In this document: piece by piece, positions 41,292-54,600 of the stretch
Position numbering within the stretch: the first letter of the stretch is position 1
Layout of the letters: each line of letters starts with the position of its first letter
NCBI GenBank assembly: GCA_963971535.1
Contig: OZ020587.1
Span: 158,885,328-158,949,327, forward strand
Direction of reading: 5' to 3'
DNA: 64,000 nucleotides
Source: Notolepis coatsorum
Lineage: Eukaryota > Chordata > Actinopteri > Aulopiformes > Paralepididae
Position numbers and translations under genes: made by a program
Notes under the pieces: model-generated
Database searches by the model: none
Seen by the model: only the letters and a program-made list of their open reading frames with translations
What the model was told of the DNA's origin: nothing

Positions 41292-43014
41292 TGAGCGCAC
41301 CTTTCTACTCTAGAGAGCTGTCATCACCGTGATGCGCGCTTGAATGAACTGCGAGATAACTCATAACTCGTACACACACGCACTCTGTCTCTGCCATACA
41401 GTAGTTATGTTGTTTTAGCGCGACGTGGGTATATACACGGGCGAGGATGAAGACTATGTTAGACTACTTTTAATACATAAATTAACGTTCCGTCGGGTCC
41501 ATTGTATTCTCGAGAATGATAATAATAATAATGCAGGACCTCTTCAGATTATATTATCAACGACAAACAGTGAGAAACACAACCCCCCCCCCCTCTCGCG
41601 CTGAATAATATGCATATTAGATCACTCAGTGATTAACACCTATGCGCTGTTTGTGTGTGCGCGCGTCCATGTATGTGCGTTTCGTGACGCGATGTAGTTC
41701 TTATCGCAAATGGAGATTATTACAATCATACCATCTAGCAAGAATTAAACGTATTTACAAGTCGTATTAGGTTTAGCAAGTTGGGGGACGTATACCTTAC
41801 ATGTCAAAGCACTAGAAATGGCCATTTTTCTATTTTTATCGATTTCTGAAAATATGTCCTTTTTGAGCATTTAAGAGGGATTCTAATTCTTTTGTTGTCC
41901 GCCGACGGGTTCAAAGCTCCAGCGTGACCCCTAAGGGCAAAAATGACTAAGATGAGTAGAGCTTCCCACGCTCAAGAGTGGAGATCTGTAGGAAACTAAA
42001 CCATATCATTTTAAAAGGAAACTGACTTAGTAGATAAAAGGTATTTGAATATCATTTAGAATGTCAAACTGGTTATTTAAGTAATAATGCTATTTCACTC
42101 AGGTTGTAAAGCTTGCTAGAAACTAAAACCTTAGAACTATTAATTCAGTAGACTTTATATAGGGAATCTGGTATTAAAATATAGACAATGCCACATTGGT
42201 TTAATGCTGAATATATATGTAACTTCTTACATTAACCATACAAATATAGAAAAGGTTTTAGGGATAAGACTCTGTGCTCATCAAGAAGCCACAGCCCACA
42301 CGACAAAGAGATTGGTGGGGGGCAGACCGCCTCCCCCAGAAGATCTTCTGATTGGGACCCAAGAAACAGAAGAACGCCTGTTTTTAGAATCCAGAACCAA
42401 TTGGAACAGAGGAGACTCCATATATAGAATCAAGAAATCAGGGTATATAATAGGACACGCATGGTTACAGAGACAGGCCAGACAGATATTCCCACCCCAG
42501 GGGGTTTTCTGGCCTCCACCAGCTCCACAGACTGTACTGCTATTGCCACGACGTAAGTAAACTGTATGGAATAATCACTGTTTGTTGTGATATAGAGTAA
42601 GATGCCTATCTTAGACCAGGTTTTAACTATGTGGTGGCAAAAGGAGTTTATACTGCAGACAATGCAGTGAGTTTATCAGTAGTGAATGAATACATTGCTT
42701 GTATCTAGTTAAAATTCACAAGTTAGCTACTATGGGTAAATGTATCATTTAATAATGGGAACAATATATATCAAATATCACATATCACAGACCTGGCCTT
42801 AAAACAATTGAGGCTTGGCACATTTGAAACCACTTCTGGGAATGTTGTTTTATTTCTTGAACGAGTGGCCTTTGATGAAATGTTTGTTTGTAATATTACT
42901 TGAAAGATGTGTTAAAATGTGATTTTGAAATCTGTTTAGGTTGTGCAAATGTTTAGGGAAGTGATGTGGTGTTTATGCTTGGGTTAATTTGTTAAATCTT
43001 TAATACATAGGCTG

Positions 43015-43383
43015 ATGTTTTAAGATTAGTTGCAAGTCCTTGGATCACAAAATGATAATTTGAATGATGAAGACTTGGGTATATTGGGATAACAGGTTGA
43101 TTGTAATACAAGGACGTTTTTTGATAATGATAATGTAGGCATGTTAAAATGTGCTATGACTTGTATGTGAATTATATTTAGGTACAGGAAAATGTGTTAC
43201 TTTTACCTCTGGGGGACAGCTGCCCCTGGAGGGAAAAAGCGTGTGTAATTAACCCGTTGTTGTTTGCAGGAAATGATAGGGCCTTTTATGCCCAAGGGCC
43301 AACAGGGTCTAAAGAGTAATAATATAATAATAATAATGCAGGACCTGTTGCAGAGGTCTTTATTCGGCATGCAACGATATATA
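43015..43383. other. Non-coding, possibly the continuation of repeat F
   Basis: No gene seen. Contains a short (AAT)n stretch (about 43318-43337) before the target site of element E. Confidence 0.45.
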
Positions 43384-44645
43384 TGTGAGGTTCGCCTGTT
43401 CCCTGGACCTTTAATTCCCTGTCTCCTCACCTCACCAGCCCCCACCCTCGCGATGTTTACTCTCCTCGGCTCTTCACCAGCCCCCACCCTTGGACTACCT
43501 TTCACAGCTGTGATAAGTTATGATTAGCGCCCCAGAGGGCTTTAAATACCTGGACCTCCCCTCCAGTCCTCGTCGGGTCGTTCTGTATGCTGGTTCTTTG
43601 TTCTGGACTCTTTATCCTTTTCTGTGTTCAGTGTTCATGGAGTCCTGGACGTTACCATCACCTGCCGCGTCTCCGGCGTGAGACGAGGTGCCAGCCATCA
43701 CCACCTGTCGCCGTTTGCCTGGAGTGGGACACCGTCTACGCTCTCTAATCCTCTACGGGAGGTTTTCCAGTGTCCCACTCCAGACGTCAAGCCGGCGCGC
43801 TCCAACTCCAGACGCTCAAGCCGGCGCGCATCGCTTCCTATCCCACGGGAGGATGCGTCTCTTCAAGCCGGCGCGCTCCAACTCCAGACGCTCAAGCCGG
43901 CGCGCATCGCTTCCTATCCCACGGGAGGATGCGTCTCTTCAAGCCGGCGCGCTCCTACTCCAGACGCTCAAGCCGGTGCGCATCGCTTCCTATCCCACGG
44001 GAGGATGCGTCTCTTCAAGCCGGCGCGCTCCTACTCCACACGCTCAAGCCGGCACGCATCGCTTCCTATCCCACGGGAGGATGCGTCGCTTCAAGCCGGC
44101 GCGCTCCTACTCCAGACGCTCAAGCCGGCGCGCATCGCTTCCTATCCCACGGGAGGATGCGTCTCTTCAAGCCGGCGCGCTCCTACTCCAGACGCTCAAG
44201 CCGGCGCGCATCGCTTCCTATCCCACGGGAGGATGCGTCTCTTCACTTCCGAGGAGGATCTCCTTGCCAGGCCTCCGCCGTCTGAACCCTGCCATCCCTG
44301 TAAGCAGCTCTGGCCCTCGCCCTGTCCAAGGCCTTAACCCTGTTTCTCTGTCCCTGTCTCCAGCCCTCCTCCCCGGGCCTCTGTCCCTGTTTCCCCCTCT
44401 CCAGTGCCCCTGTTCCTGCCCTGACCTTTTTGCCCTGGCCCTGTCCTTTAGCCTTAGCCCCTTAGCCTGCTCGCCTCTTAAAGGCACAGTGCCACATTTT
44501 TCCCTATTTCTTTATTTCCAGTATTTTGTGTTCTCCCTTAAAGGGACAGTGCCGCTTTTTGTTTGTATTGAATAAATGCCCTGTTTTGGCTTACTCTCAT
44601 ACCTGTCTTGTGTTGTGCGATTGGGGTCGGTTACAAACCATAACA
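43384..44645 (+). repeat. 5' LTR of element E, with internal 76-bp minisatellite
   Basis: The LTR contains a TTTAAATACC TATA-like site near 43541 and about six 76-bp tandem units (about 43786-44245) built of GACGCTCAAGCCGGCGCGC and CCCACGGGAGGATGCGTCTC. Because 76 is not divisible by three, the unit is read in all frames along the array, which creates spurious open frames. Confidence 0.92.
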
Positions 44646-44883
44646 GTACGACCCGACCCGTCGACGACCCTAGCCAGCACAGACAGTGTATGTTGAGTTT
44701 GCCCTTTTTAGTTCCCTCTAACCCACTCTAGCTCCCTCTAGCTCCCTTTAGTTTCTCTTGTTAGCTCCCCTGTTAGCTTCCCTGTTAGCTCCCCTGTTAG
44801 CCTGTTAGCTCCCCTGGTAGCCTCGTTAGTCTCCCCTGTTAGCTCCCCTGTTAGCCTTCGTTAGCTCCCCTGTTAGCTACCCG

Positions 44884-45612
44884 TTTTCCCCACTGCTAGG
44901 ACTGCCCCTTCAGCTAGCAAGGTCAGTTTCCCCACTGCTAGGACTGCCCCTTCAGCTAGCAAGGTCAGTTTCCCCACTGCTAGGACTGCCCCTTCAGCTA
45001 GCAAGGTCAGTTTCCCCACTGCTAGGACTGCCCCTTCAGCTAGCAAGGTCAGTTTCCCCACTGCTAGGACTGCCCCTTCAGCTAGCAAGGTCAGTTTCCC
45101 CACTGATAGGACTGCCCCTTCAGCTAGCAAGGTCAGTTTCCCCACTGCTAGGACTGCCCCTTCAGCTAGCAAGGTCAGTTTCCCCACTGCTAGGACTGCC
45201 CCTTCAGCTAGCAAGGTCAGTTTCCCCACTGCTAGGACTGCCCCTTCAGCTAGCAAGGTCAGTTTCCCCACTGCTAGGACTGCCCCTTCAGCTAGCAAGG
45301 TCAGTTTCCCCACTGCTAGGACTGCCCCTTCAGCTAGCAAGGTCAGTTTTCCCCACTGCTAGGACTGCCCCTTCAGCTAGCAAGGTCAGTTTCCCCACTG
45401 CTAGGACTGCCCCTTCAGCTAGCAAGGTCAGTTTTCCCCACTGCTAGGACTGCCCCTTCAGCTAGCAAGGTCAGTTTCCCCACTGCTAGGACTGCCCCTT
45501 CAGCTAGCAAGGTCACTTTCCCCACTGCTAGGACTGCCCCTTCAGCTAGCAAGGTCAGTTTCCCCACAGCTAGGACTGTCCTTCCAGCTAGCTTGTTCTC
45601 TCATGCTGGTCC
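44884..45612. repeat. 42-bp minisatellite in the interior of element E, about 17 copies
   Basis: Units TTTCCCCACTGCTAGGACTG followed by CCCCTTCAGCTAGCAAGGTCAG are nearly identical along the array. Flanks on both sides are loose GTTAGCTCCCCT and GCTAGC-rich repeats. Open frames here are artefacts of the 42-bp period. Confidence 0.97.
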
Positions 45613-45856
45613 AGCCCTGTCTGCTAGCCTAGCTCCGGCAGCTAGCGCAGCCTCTATGTTAATGTAGCAGTACAGCTAGCATAGGCCCTGTAGCTAGCAG
45701 TGCCCTGGCAGCTTCCCTGTCCCTCTGCTAGCCCCCTTTTGGTGTAGCTTCCCCTGCTAGCATGGCCCAATTTTTTTGTTTGTTGCTTTGTCGTGTCCCC
45801 TGCCCCACTGTCTGTGTTTTTGGGTCGCCCGGTGGCTCCCGTGGAGGGGGGGGTAC

Positions 45857-47115
45857 TGTGAGGTTCGCCTGTTCCCTGGACCTTTAATTCCCTGTCTCCT
45901 CACCTCACCAGCCCCCACCCTCGCGATGTTTTACTCTCCTCGGCTCTTCACCAGCCCCCACCCTTGGACTACCTTTCACAGCTGTGATAAGTTATGATTA
46001 GCGCCCCAGAGGGCTTTAAATACCTGGACCTCCCCTCCAGTCCTCGTTGGGTCGTTCTGTATGCTGGTTCTTTGTTCTGGACTCTTTATCCTTTTCTGTG
46101 TTCAGTGTTCATGGAGTCCTGGACGTTACCATCACCTGCCGCGTCTCCGGCGTGAGACGAGGTGCCAGCCATCACCACCTGTCGCCGTTTGCCTGGAGTG
46201 GGACACCGTCTACGCTCTCTAATCCTCTACAGGAGGTTTTCCAGCGTCCCCAGACGTCAAGCCGGCGCGCTCCAACTCCAGACGCTCAAGCCGGCGCGCA
46301 TCGCTTCCTATCCCACGGGAGGATGCGTCTCTTCAAGCCGGCGCGCTCCAACTCCAGACGCTCAAGCCGGCGTGCATCGCTTCCTATCCCACGGGAGGAT
46401 GCGTCTCTTCAAGCCGGCGCGCTCCTACTCCAGACGCTCAAGCCGGCGCGCATCGCTTCCTATCCCACGGGAGGATGCGTCTCTTCAAGCCGGCACGCTC
46501 CTACTCCAGACGCTCAAGCCGGCGTGCATCGCTTCCTATCCCACGGGAGGATGCGTCTCTTCAAGCCGGCGCGCTCCTACTCCAGACGCTCAAGCCGGCG
46601 CGCATCGCTTCCTATCCCACGGGAGGATGCGTCTCTTCAAGCCGGCGCGCTCCTACTCCAGACGCTCAAGCCGGCGCGCATCGCTTCCTATCCCACGGGA
46701 GGATGCGTCTCTTCACTTCCGAGGAGGATCTCCTTGCCAGGCCTCCGCCGTCTGAACCCTGCCATCCCTGTAAGCAGCTCTGGCCCTCGCCCTGTCCAAG
46801 GCCTTAACCCTGTTTCTCTGTCCCTGTCTCCAGCCCGCCTCCCCGGGCCTCTGTCCCTGTTTCCCCCTCTCCAGTGCCCCTGTTCCTGCCCTGACCTTTT
46901 TGCCCTGGCCCTGTCCTTTAGCCTTAGCCCCTTAGCCTGCTCGCCTCTTAAAGGCACAGTGCCACATTTTTCCCTATTTCTTTGTTTCCAGTATTTTGTG
47001 TTCTCCCTTAAAGGGACAGTGCCGCTTTTTGTTTGTATTGAATAAATGCCCTGTTTTGGCTTACTCTCATACCTGTCTTGTGTTGTGCGATTGGGGTCAG
47101 TTACAAACCATAACA
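45857..47115 (+). repeat. 3' LTR of element E, with internal 76-bp minisatellite
   Basis: Near-identical to 43384-44645. The minisatellite again has about six units (about 46255-46715), but the order of variant units differs slightly, for example CGTGCATCGC variants. Confidence 0.92.
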
Positions 47116-47120
47116 ATATA

Positions 47121-48369
47121 TATTACTCAATGTTTTAGCGGTACACACAGCGGTTAGTTTATTTTTTTTAGCACACACACCGGAACACACACGCATGCAT
47201 TGTCTCTTTAGAATCGCCGATGCGATTCGTCTCTGCGATTAACCCATCCCGTCGTCCTTCCCCCCCAAGGGCAGCCGGGAGCAGACAGGCGTCAACGTGA
47301 GCTGCGCCAGGGGACCAATCCAAGTGCTCCTGTCTGTCTTCGTCAAGGACGCCACAGCGTTAGCGATCTGTTGTTGTGCATGTTTTTCCATTGGGTTTAT
47401 CTTATCGGGGGGGAAACCCTTGCGAGCACGGGGAGAACATGCAAACTCCACACAGAAAGGCCTGGGAGATACCCCACCTGGGTACCTGGCATCATGGAAA
47501 CCTGGTCCCCAAGCGGGAATCGAACCCTGGACCTTCTTGCTGTGAGGCGACAGTGTTAACCACTACACCACCGTGCTTAGGCTCAGGTCACGGGAAGCCA
47601 CGGGAATGGGTATGCAACTGTTGTTTATGGTATGCAACTGTTGTTTATGGTAGGCAACTGGTGTTTATAGTGGCTATTTACGTCACAGCCACGGGGGATG
47701 GTAATATCTGTTGTTAGATGGTTACAGTTAAACGGCCAGATAGGGGTCAGAGGTGGAGTTTTGAGAGGGCAGTTGGTGGAAGATAACAGTAGAGGGAGAC
47801 GAAACGTAAGCAGGCTGGACATAGAGGGTGACAGGAAGATGAGACAAAGTGCTAATTCAGGGCACAGAGAGAGAGTGAGTGAGCAAAGTAATTAGAATAG
47901 GAGTCAGTTTCAGATGCAGTTATGACGTTGAAGTGGCTAACTATTTGATTGGAGGAATAGCTTGGGGTTTATCGCGGTTCTAGTAGGCCGGGGTGACTTC
48001 AGGTTGAGAAGGGGTACTAGACCTTTCGTAGAAGGAGAGTAGGGGAGCAGAAAATGAGTGTAGACTGAGTTAGAAGTAGAAGAGGGAGAAACAACCATTG
48101 TTTGTCTGTATGTTGGTTGATTAACGAGTTGTATGAGAGAGAGTTTGAAAGTATTTGTTTATGATATGTGTAATATATGTTGGAAGCGATGGTGTTTGCA
48201 GAGGACAATCTTAAATGATCAGAGTGACTGTGGAGGATTTGAGTATGGTCTGGTTTTTGTTTGTGTCTTTTTCATTTAAGTGGGTAATTTTGATTTGATT
48301 TCTTTCATTTGATTTGATTTCTTTCATTTGATTTGATTTCTTTTGAATGTTTTGTCAGTATATGTATGG
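47121..48369. other. Non-coding stretch with SINE and short tandem repeats
   Basis: Besides the SINE (47395-47577) it holds three 21-bp units of TATGCAACTGTTGTTTATGG (47610-47665) and three ~18-bp units of TTTGATTTGATTTCTTTCA (48283-48345). No gene recognised. Confidence 0.6.
47395..47577 (-). mobile_element. tRNA-derived SINE (HE1/Deu-like), antisense
   Basis: On the minus strand it reads GTGGTGTAGTGGTTAACACT (box A region, ~47555-47575), then GGTTCGATTCCCG (box B, ~47515-47527). A body ending in the complement of GGAGAACATGCAAACTCCAC follows, a phrase found in widespread fish SINEs. The left boundary is uncertain; the SINE may extend to about 47230. Confidence 0.75.
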
Positions 48370-48658
48370 ATGAGTATAAGGGCCAACTTGACTTAACAAA
48401 ACAATAAATCTATAAAGCCCTTTGAGGAGGCTGATACCGGCTAAAACATATAGGTGACGTGTCTGTGGCTGCTGCTGTATATCGTCTGGTGAAAGGATTG
48501 AATGTTCACAAGGTCCGTTCCAATAATACCCCAAATGGGTTTATTTACCACATAATTACTGCATGCACCAATTGCATGTGATACAAAGCAAATGCATAAA
48601 ATATAACACATGGCACTACAACCATGTAAATTGGCTCTTACACACCGGCCTCTAATTG

Positions 48659-51600
48659 TTAAATGTCATAACATATAACAATTATAACATAAAATAAAAA
48701 AAAAGAGCCAAAGTGTGCCGTAACCACAAAACAAATCAAATATTTGAGACTATTGCCTCGTGCAAAAGACAAAGCTTGGTTACTGGTCGCTCTAAAACAC
48801 TTGTTTTGGTCTTCAGACGCACTGAGCGCACCAAGCTGTTCTTGTCTGAGAAGGTCTCCAAAACTGCCGAGGAGCCAAGAGCCTCGAGGAGCTGCAGAGT
48901 CGACTACCACGACAATATCTCCAGGTACAAAATTTCTCCTGGGCTGACTCCACTTTTGCCGTTCTTGGAGGAGAGGGAGGTACTCCTGCACCCATCTTTT
49001 CCAGAAAAGTCCAGAAATATACTGAGCTTGCTTCCACCTCCTCTTCACATACAGATCCTCCTTCACAAAGAGCCCAGGTGATAAGAGTGGCTTGCCTTTC
49101 ATCAGGAGAATATGGTTGGGAGTGAGTGGTTCAAGATCGTTGGGATCGTCGGACAGTTTGGTGATGGGGCGGTCATTTAATATTGCCTCCACTTCGCACA
49201 TGACAGTGTGCAATCCATCGTCATCCAAAGTTTGCAAATGCAAAACAGATGCGAGAACCTTCCTTACCATGCGGATAACTCTCCCACACGCTTCCCTGGT
49301 GGGATGCTCCTGGTGGATTAAATTTCCAGTGAATTCCATCTTGGAGCAAAGCTCCTTGCAACCGTTCATGATTCAGAGCTGCAAGAGCCTCCTTCAACTC
49401 TCGCTCTGCTCCCACAAAGTTTGTTCCATTGTCAGATTGCATCTGGGATACCTGGCTTCTTCTGCAGATAAATCTACGTATGGCGTTGATGCACGCATCT
49501 GTATCCAGAGAAGGCGCCACTTCCAAGTGGACAGCTCTGCTTGAGAAACAGGTAAAAATTACTCCGTAGCGCTTACACGTACTCCGGCCTCTCTTCACTT
49601 CAAATGACCCGAAATAGTCAACGCCAACATTCGTAAAGGGGGGTAAATCAGGCAGAAGCCTTTCCTTGGGCAAATCTGCCATTTTCTGTTCTCCTACCCT
49701 TGCACAATGGAGCCTGCAAAACCCGCACTTTCCAATGATCTTCCTCACAGCCGAATTGGCGTTTGTGATCCAGAACTTCTTACGAAGCTTTGACAATGTA
49801 TGGTTTCTTCCACTGTGTCCTAGTTGTTGGTGGATGTGCCTCAGTATGAGTGTGGAAATGTACTGATCTTTAGACAGAATGAGTGGATGTTTTCTTTCTT
49901 CAGGCATCGCTGCTCTACTCAGTCGTCCACCAACTCTCAAAAGGCCATCATCCATTCGAGGGTCCAGCTTGTAGGTCACACTGTCTCGTGCAACTGGTTT
50001 TCCAGCTGCTAGTGCGGCCATTTCCTTCTGGAACCTTTGTTGTTGACAGTATCGGATGATGGAAACTTCAGCCTTCAATAGGTCATCCAATGACAAGGTC
50101 TGCCCTTTCAGGTGTATCCTTCTCAAGGACCTTAACAGCCTGCAACTCCTTTCTCCTTTGTGCCAGTTCTAGAAGAGTCCTCTTCACCTTTAGAAACCAT
50201 GCTGCAGCTGTCTTGAGCTTCTTCCATTCAGAGAAGTAAGTGACAAGATGTTCTGTAGCACTAGGTGAGTCTGTGATGATCACATTCACAGCAACAGGCT
50301 TCTTGACTTCTGGATCGTCGCTGGCCATAATGCAGTCTGCTGTATAAGAAGGCCATTTCTCCACGGGCTGAGAGAGGAATTTTGGGCCCTCAATCCATCG
50401 GTCATCCGTCAGCAGTTCTTCAACTTTCATACCCCTGGATGCGTCATCAGCGGGGTTGTCTCTGGTGTTGATGTACTTCCATTGAGACACGTCAGTCATT
50501 TCTCTAATGGTTGACACCCTGTTTGCCACGAAGGTATCTAAGCGATTGTCCTCGTTTTGTATGTACTTGATCACTGACGTGCTGTCTGTCCAAAATGTTG
50601 ATGGATCCAGTGGCAGTTGAAGCTCAGTCTTCAACATCTGGTCCACTCGGACTGCTAGGACCGCAGCGGTCAGTTCAAGACGCGGAATGGTTACATGTTT
50701 CAGGGGCGTGACTCTTGCTTTCCCCAACATGAAGGAAACATGGATACTGTTTTTGCTGTTCTGTAGCCTAAGATAGGCAACAGTCCCAAATCCATGTTCG
50801 CTAGCATCGGAAAAGTGATGCAATTCTGCCCGAGTGGGGCGTCCAAAGTCTTTGGGTTTAACACATCGGTTGACTTTGAATGACGTCATCTTTTCCAGTT
50901 CCTCCAACCATCTTATCCATTGGTGTTCAATATCTTTTGGAATGTTCTCATCCCAGCTGCACCCTCTTCTACACAGTTCCTGCAGCATGGACTTGGCAGG
51001 CAGTGTAACTGGGCTAATGAAACCCAGGGGATCGTACACTGAACTTACGATGGACAGTAGACCTCGCCGGGTATGCGGTTGCTCCTTCCTGACCATTTTG
51101 AATTTAAACGTGTCAGTTTCCACACACCACAGTAGCCCCAGGGCTCTTTCCATCGGAAGCTCATCTCTGTCCAGATTCAACTCTTTCGAGTCTCTTGCCC
51201 GGTGCTCTTCTGCAATCGACTGCAGTACTGACCGGCTGTTGCTGGTCCACTTGGTCAAGGTGAATCCGCCTCTCTGACAAATCTCTGAAAGAGATTGAAT
51301 CATGACAACTGCTTCTTCCTCTGTGGGTAGGCTCTTTAAGCAATCATCCACGTAGAAGTTTCGTTTGACTGTTTTGACAACATCAGCAGCAAAGTGATTG
51401 TGATTGTCTTCAGCAGTCTTCTTCAGTGCGTAGCTCGCACAACTTGGGGAGGAAACTGCCCCAAACAGGTGTACTGTCATTCGATGCTCCACTACCTCCA
51501 GATTTGTGTTGCCGTTAGCCACCAGAAGAAGCGAAGAAAATCCCGGTGTTCTTCAGGAACTTTGACCTGGTAAAACATTGATTTTATGTCTCCCATGAAC

Positions 51601-54600
51601 GCTACTGGCTCCTGTATGAATCTTACCAGAACACCCAGTAGCGAACTGGTGAGATTAGGGCCTTGTAACAGTTCGTTGTTCAGTGAAGTTCCCTGGTATT
51701 CAGCACTGCAGTCGAACACAACCCTTAAGTTGCCCGTTCTTGGGTGATGTACACCATGGTGGGGGACATACAAAACTTGTCCGACTCCACGATATAGCTG
51801 ATGTTGAGGCACTTCCTCAGCATAACCATTCCTGATCACGTCAGTGAAAAAGCTGGTGTACTCCTTGTGAAAGATTTCATCTTTCTTGAACCTCCTCTGT
51901 AATCCAAGTAGCCGTTGCTTGACCACACAGAGGTTGTTGGGCAGAGTAATCTGGTCACTCCTGAAGGGCATCTTCATACTATAGTGTCCATCCATGAGCT
52001 GTGCCGATTCCTCCATGATCTTCAGAAATCTAACATCTTCTCTTGACATTCCCTTTTCTTCTGAATTCCTTTAATTGAAATCATGGTTGTATTGGTTGCT
52101 TAGCATCTCCTCCAATCTGCTCACAGAAATCCTATTGACATTGGCCACTGCAATCCCATTTTCAGGACCATCGCTTGCTTGAAGGGGCCCATTGACCGCC
52201 CAGCCCAGAACAGTTCCACGGCTGTTAACACTTCCCAAGGTTCCAATAACCTGGGTGCATTGGTGCCAATCAATAAGTCAACATTCGCCTTTATGCTGGG
52301 AATTTGGACATCAGACAGGTAAGGCCACTTCACCAAATCTTCCTGTGAGACAATATGTTCACTGGTCACAGACATTTTTCTTTGTGAAAGGACTTCTGGG
52401 AGGCTATAGAAGGTGTCTCCATTGAGACCAGAGATCTCTAAACCTTTCAAGGAGGTACTTGCGACCACCTTCTCCTGTCCCATGGTGCGCAGAAGGAAGT
52501 TGGTCTGTCGTCCAGTCATATTCAATGCATTCATTAAATGTTCAGAACAAAATGTTGCAGAACTGCCAGCGTCGAGAAAGGCGTACGTTTGCAATATCTT
52601 GTCTCCCTTTGTGGACTTGACCTGGACTGGCAAAATGGACAGCTTACAACCACCTCCGCCGGCCCCAGTAAGACCACATGTCTGAGTGGCTGTTGTGACG
52701 CTAACAGATGCCTTAGGCTGCCGATCTGTGCTGGGGTATGGCCTGTCGATATGAAGTATGGTTGGATGGTTTTTTCCGCAAATCTTGCAGGTTAGGCGCT
52801 TGTCGCAATCACCACTCATGTGACCGGAACACAAACATCCAAAACAAATCCCCTTTTGCTTCACAAAGATAATTTTGTCCTTGTGGTTCTTGCCTTTCAG
52901 TCGCGGGCACTCTGTCAAAGAGTGGTCCCCAAAGCAACACATACAAGATCTGGACTTCTCTATTTTGAAATCACGCCCCCTATGGACAGATCTCAATGGC
53001 TCTTTGGAGTCCAGACATGTTACCGTTGTAGCAAAGCTGTTGCCTTTAGCTCTGCCAAACCTGGACTGAGGCTGGGACTTGTTCCTGTTACTCAATCCAT
53101 CCTTTACAATTGGTTGATCCTGGATGTGTCCGAAAAGTGGGTTAGAAAGGATTGTAACCTGACGTTCCACGAATGTAACAAGATCGTTAAAAACAGCTCT
53201 GCGATTTTGTCGCTCCAGTATATCATGAGCTGTTGTCCTCCATCTTTCCCTATACCTGTAGGGCAGCTTGGTCATAATCCTGTGCATGTTGGTTGGCATG
53301 TCGAGCTCCTACATGTGTTGCATCTCTGCCATCACGTTGCAACAGTTGCGCAGGAACAAAGAATAGGCCTGCAGCGCCTTTACATCCTCAGACTTAACTG
53401 CGGGCCACGCCAAGGCCTTTTCAATATATGACGAAGCAATTTTGAATTCGTTCCCGAAATGTTTCTTCAGGAGACCCTTGGCTATGTCGTAACCACGGTC
53501 AGGCATCATGTGCTGACAACTCCTTACCAGCTCACGTGGTTGTCCTGTTGTAAATTGTTCCAAAAAATATAAACAATCAGCTTTGCTGGCCTTGTTTTCA
53601 ATATTATGCTCAAAGGATCTTATAAAGCTCCCATAGTGAAGCGGGTCACTGTCAAATGGAGGGATGTCTCTGGATGGTAGAGACATTGTGAACTGTTGTT
53701 GTACAAGAGCATTTGTTATTTCATTCCGTTGCAGGACTGTACTCAAGTCTCCTTGAGGTGGTATTTGAGAAGGTTGATACAATTGTGTAGGTTGCACAGC
53801 AGCTCCACCTTGTGGTGGCATTTGAAAGAGGGGTGGTTGTGCAGCAGCTCTACTTTGTGGTGGCATGTGAAAGAGGGCTGGTTGTGCAGCAGCTCCACCT
53901 TGTGATGGCATGTGAAAGAGGACTGGTTGTGCAGCAGCTCCACCTTGTGATGGCATGTGAAAGAGGGCTGGTTGTGCAGCAGCTCCACCTTGTGATGGCA
54001 TGTGAAAGAGGGCTGGCTGTGCAGCAGCTCCACCTTGTGATGGCATGTGAAAGAGGTGAGGTTTAACCTTTGGCTTGACAACAGGCTCTGGCATAGGAAT
54101 GTTGAATTGCTGTGCTGTTGGATTTAGCACAGTATGGCTTGAATGAGGAGGTCCAGTGTGATTTCCCACATGCCTTTGGCCAGAGGTTCGTGACCGTCTC
54201 CCTGACTCTGACATAGTATTCAGAACAGCCAATTGAGCAGTGGATGCAGCCAACTCAGCCTCCATTTCAAGTTGCTGCTTTTTCTTCCTTAACACTTCCT
54301 CTTGATCCTCCAGAGCTTGTCTCTCCTTCAAGTACGCTGCTTTCACCAGCAGTGATGCTCTTTTAGCCTCTGCTATGAGGCGTTCAGAGCTAGCACTGCT
54401 ACCACTCTGTCTGCTGCCTTGTGAGCGTCCAAAGGAAATATTTGAAATGCTGTCACCTGGTTTCACATCATCAACCACTGGTTGTATATTGCCTGGGCGC
54501 ACATCCTCTGTGGGTGCACTGACAGTGTGCACCTCCTTTGTGCGCACATCCTCTGTGTCTACACAGACAGTGTGCACCTCCTCTGGGTGCACAGAATCTG

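Larger units (their letters stand above)
43384..47115 (+). mobile_element. Non-autonomous LTR retrotransposon E, no coding region
   Basis: Two direct repeats of ~1260 bp (43384-44645 and 45857-47115) start TGTGAGGTTCGCC and end AACCATAACA. They are flanked by ATATA (43379-43383 and 47116-47120). A purine tract GTGGAGGGGGGGG (45841-45853) precedes the 3' LTR, and an AATAAA signal lies in each LTR, as in fish Ty3/Gypsy elements. The ~1.2 kb interior has no gag or pol and is mostly a 42-bp minisatellite. Being without coding parts, it would depend on an autonomous relative. The LTRs are very similar, so insertion is recent. The Gypsy assignment is an inference. Confidence 0.88.

Noticed and set aside
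44873-45340. 155-residue LLAEGAVLAVGKLT repeat protein on the minus strand
   Set aside because: The 42-bp repeat is divisible by three and stays open by periodicity. It lies in the interior of a non-coding LTR element.
43688-47045. Arg/Pro-rich open frames of 200-330 residues
   Set aside because: They cross the LTR and its 76-bp minisatellite, and all three frames encode the same unit in turn. No homology to a real protein.
47515-47575. Possible tRNA gene on the minus strand
   Set aside because: Only box A and B of a SINE head are present, continuous with a SINE body; no proper acceptor pairing was seen.
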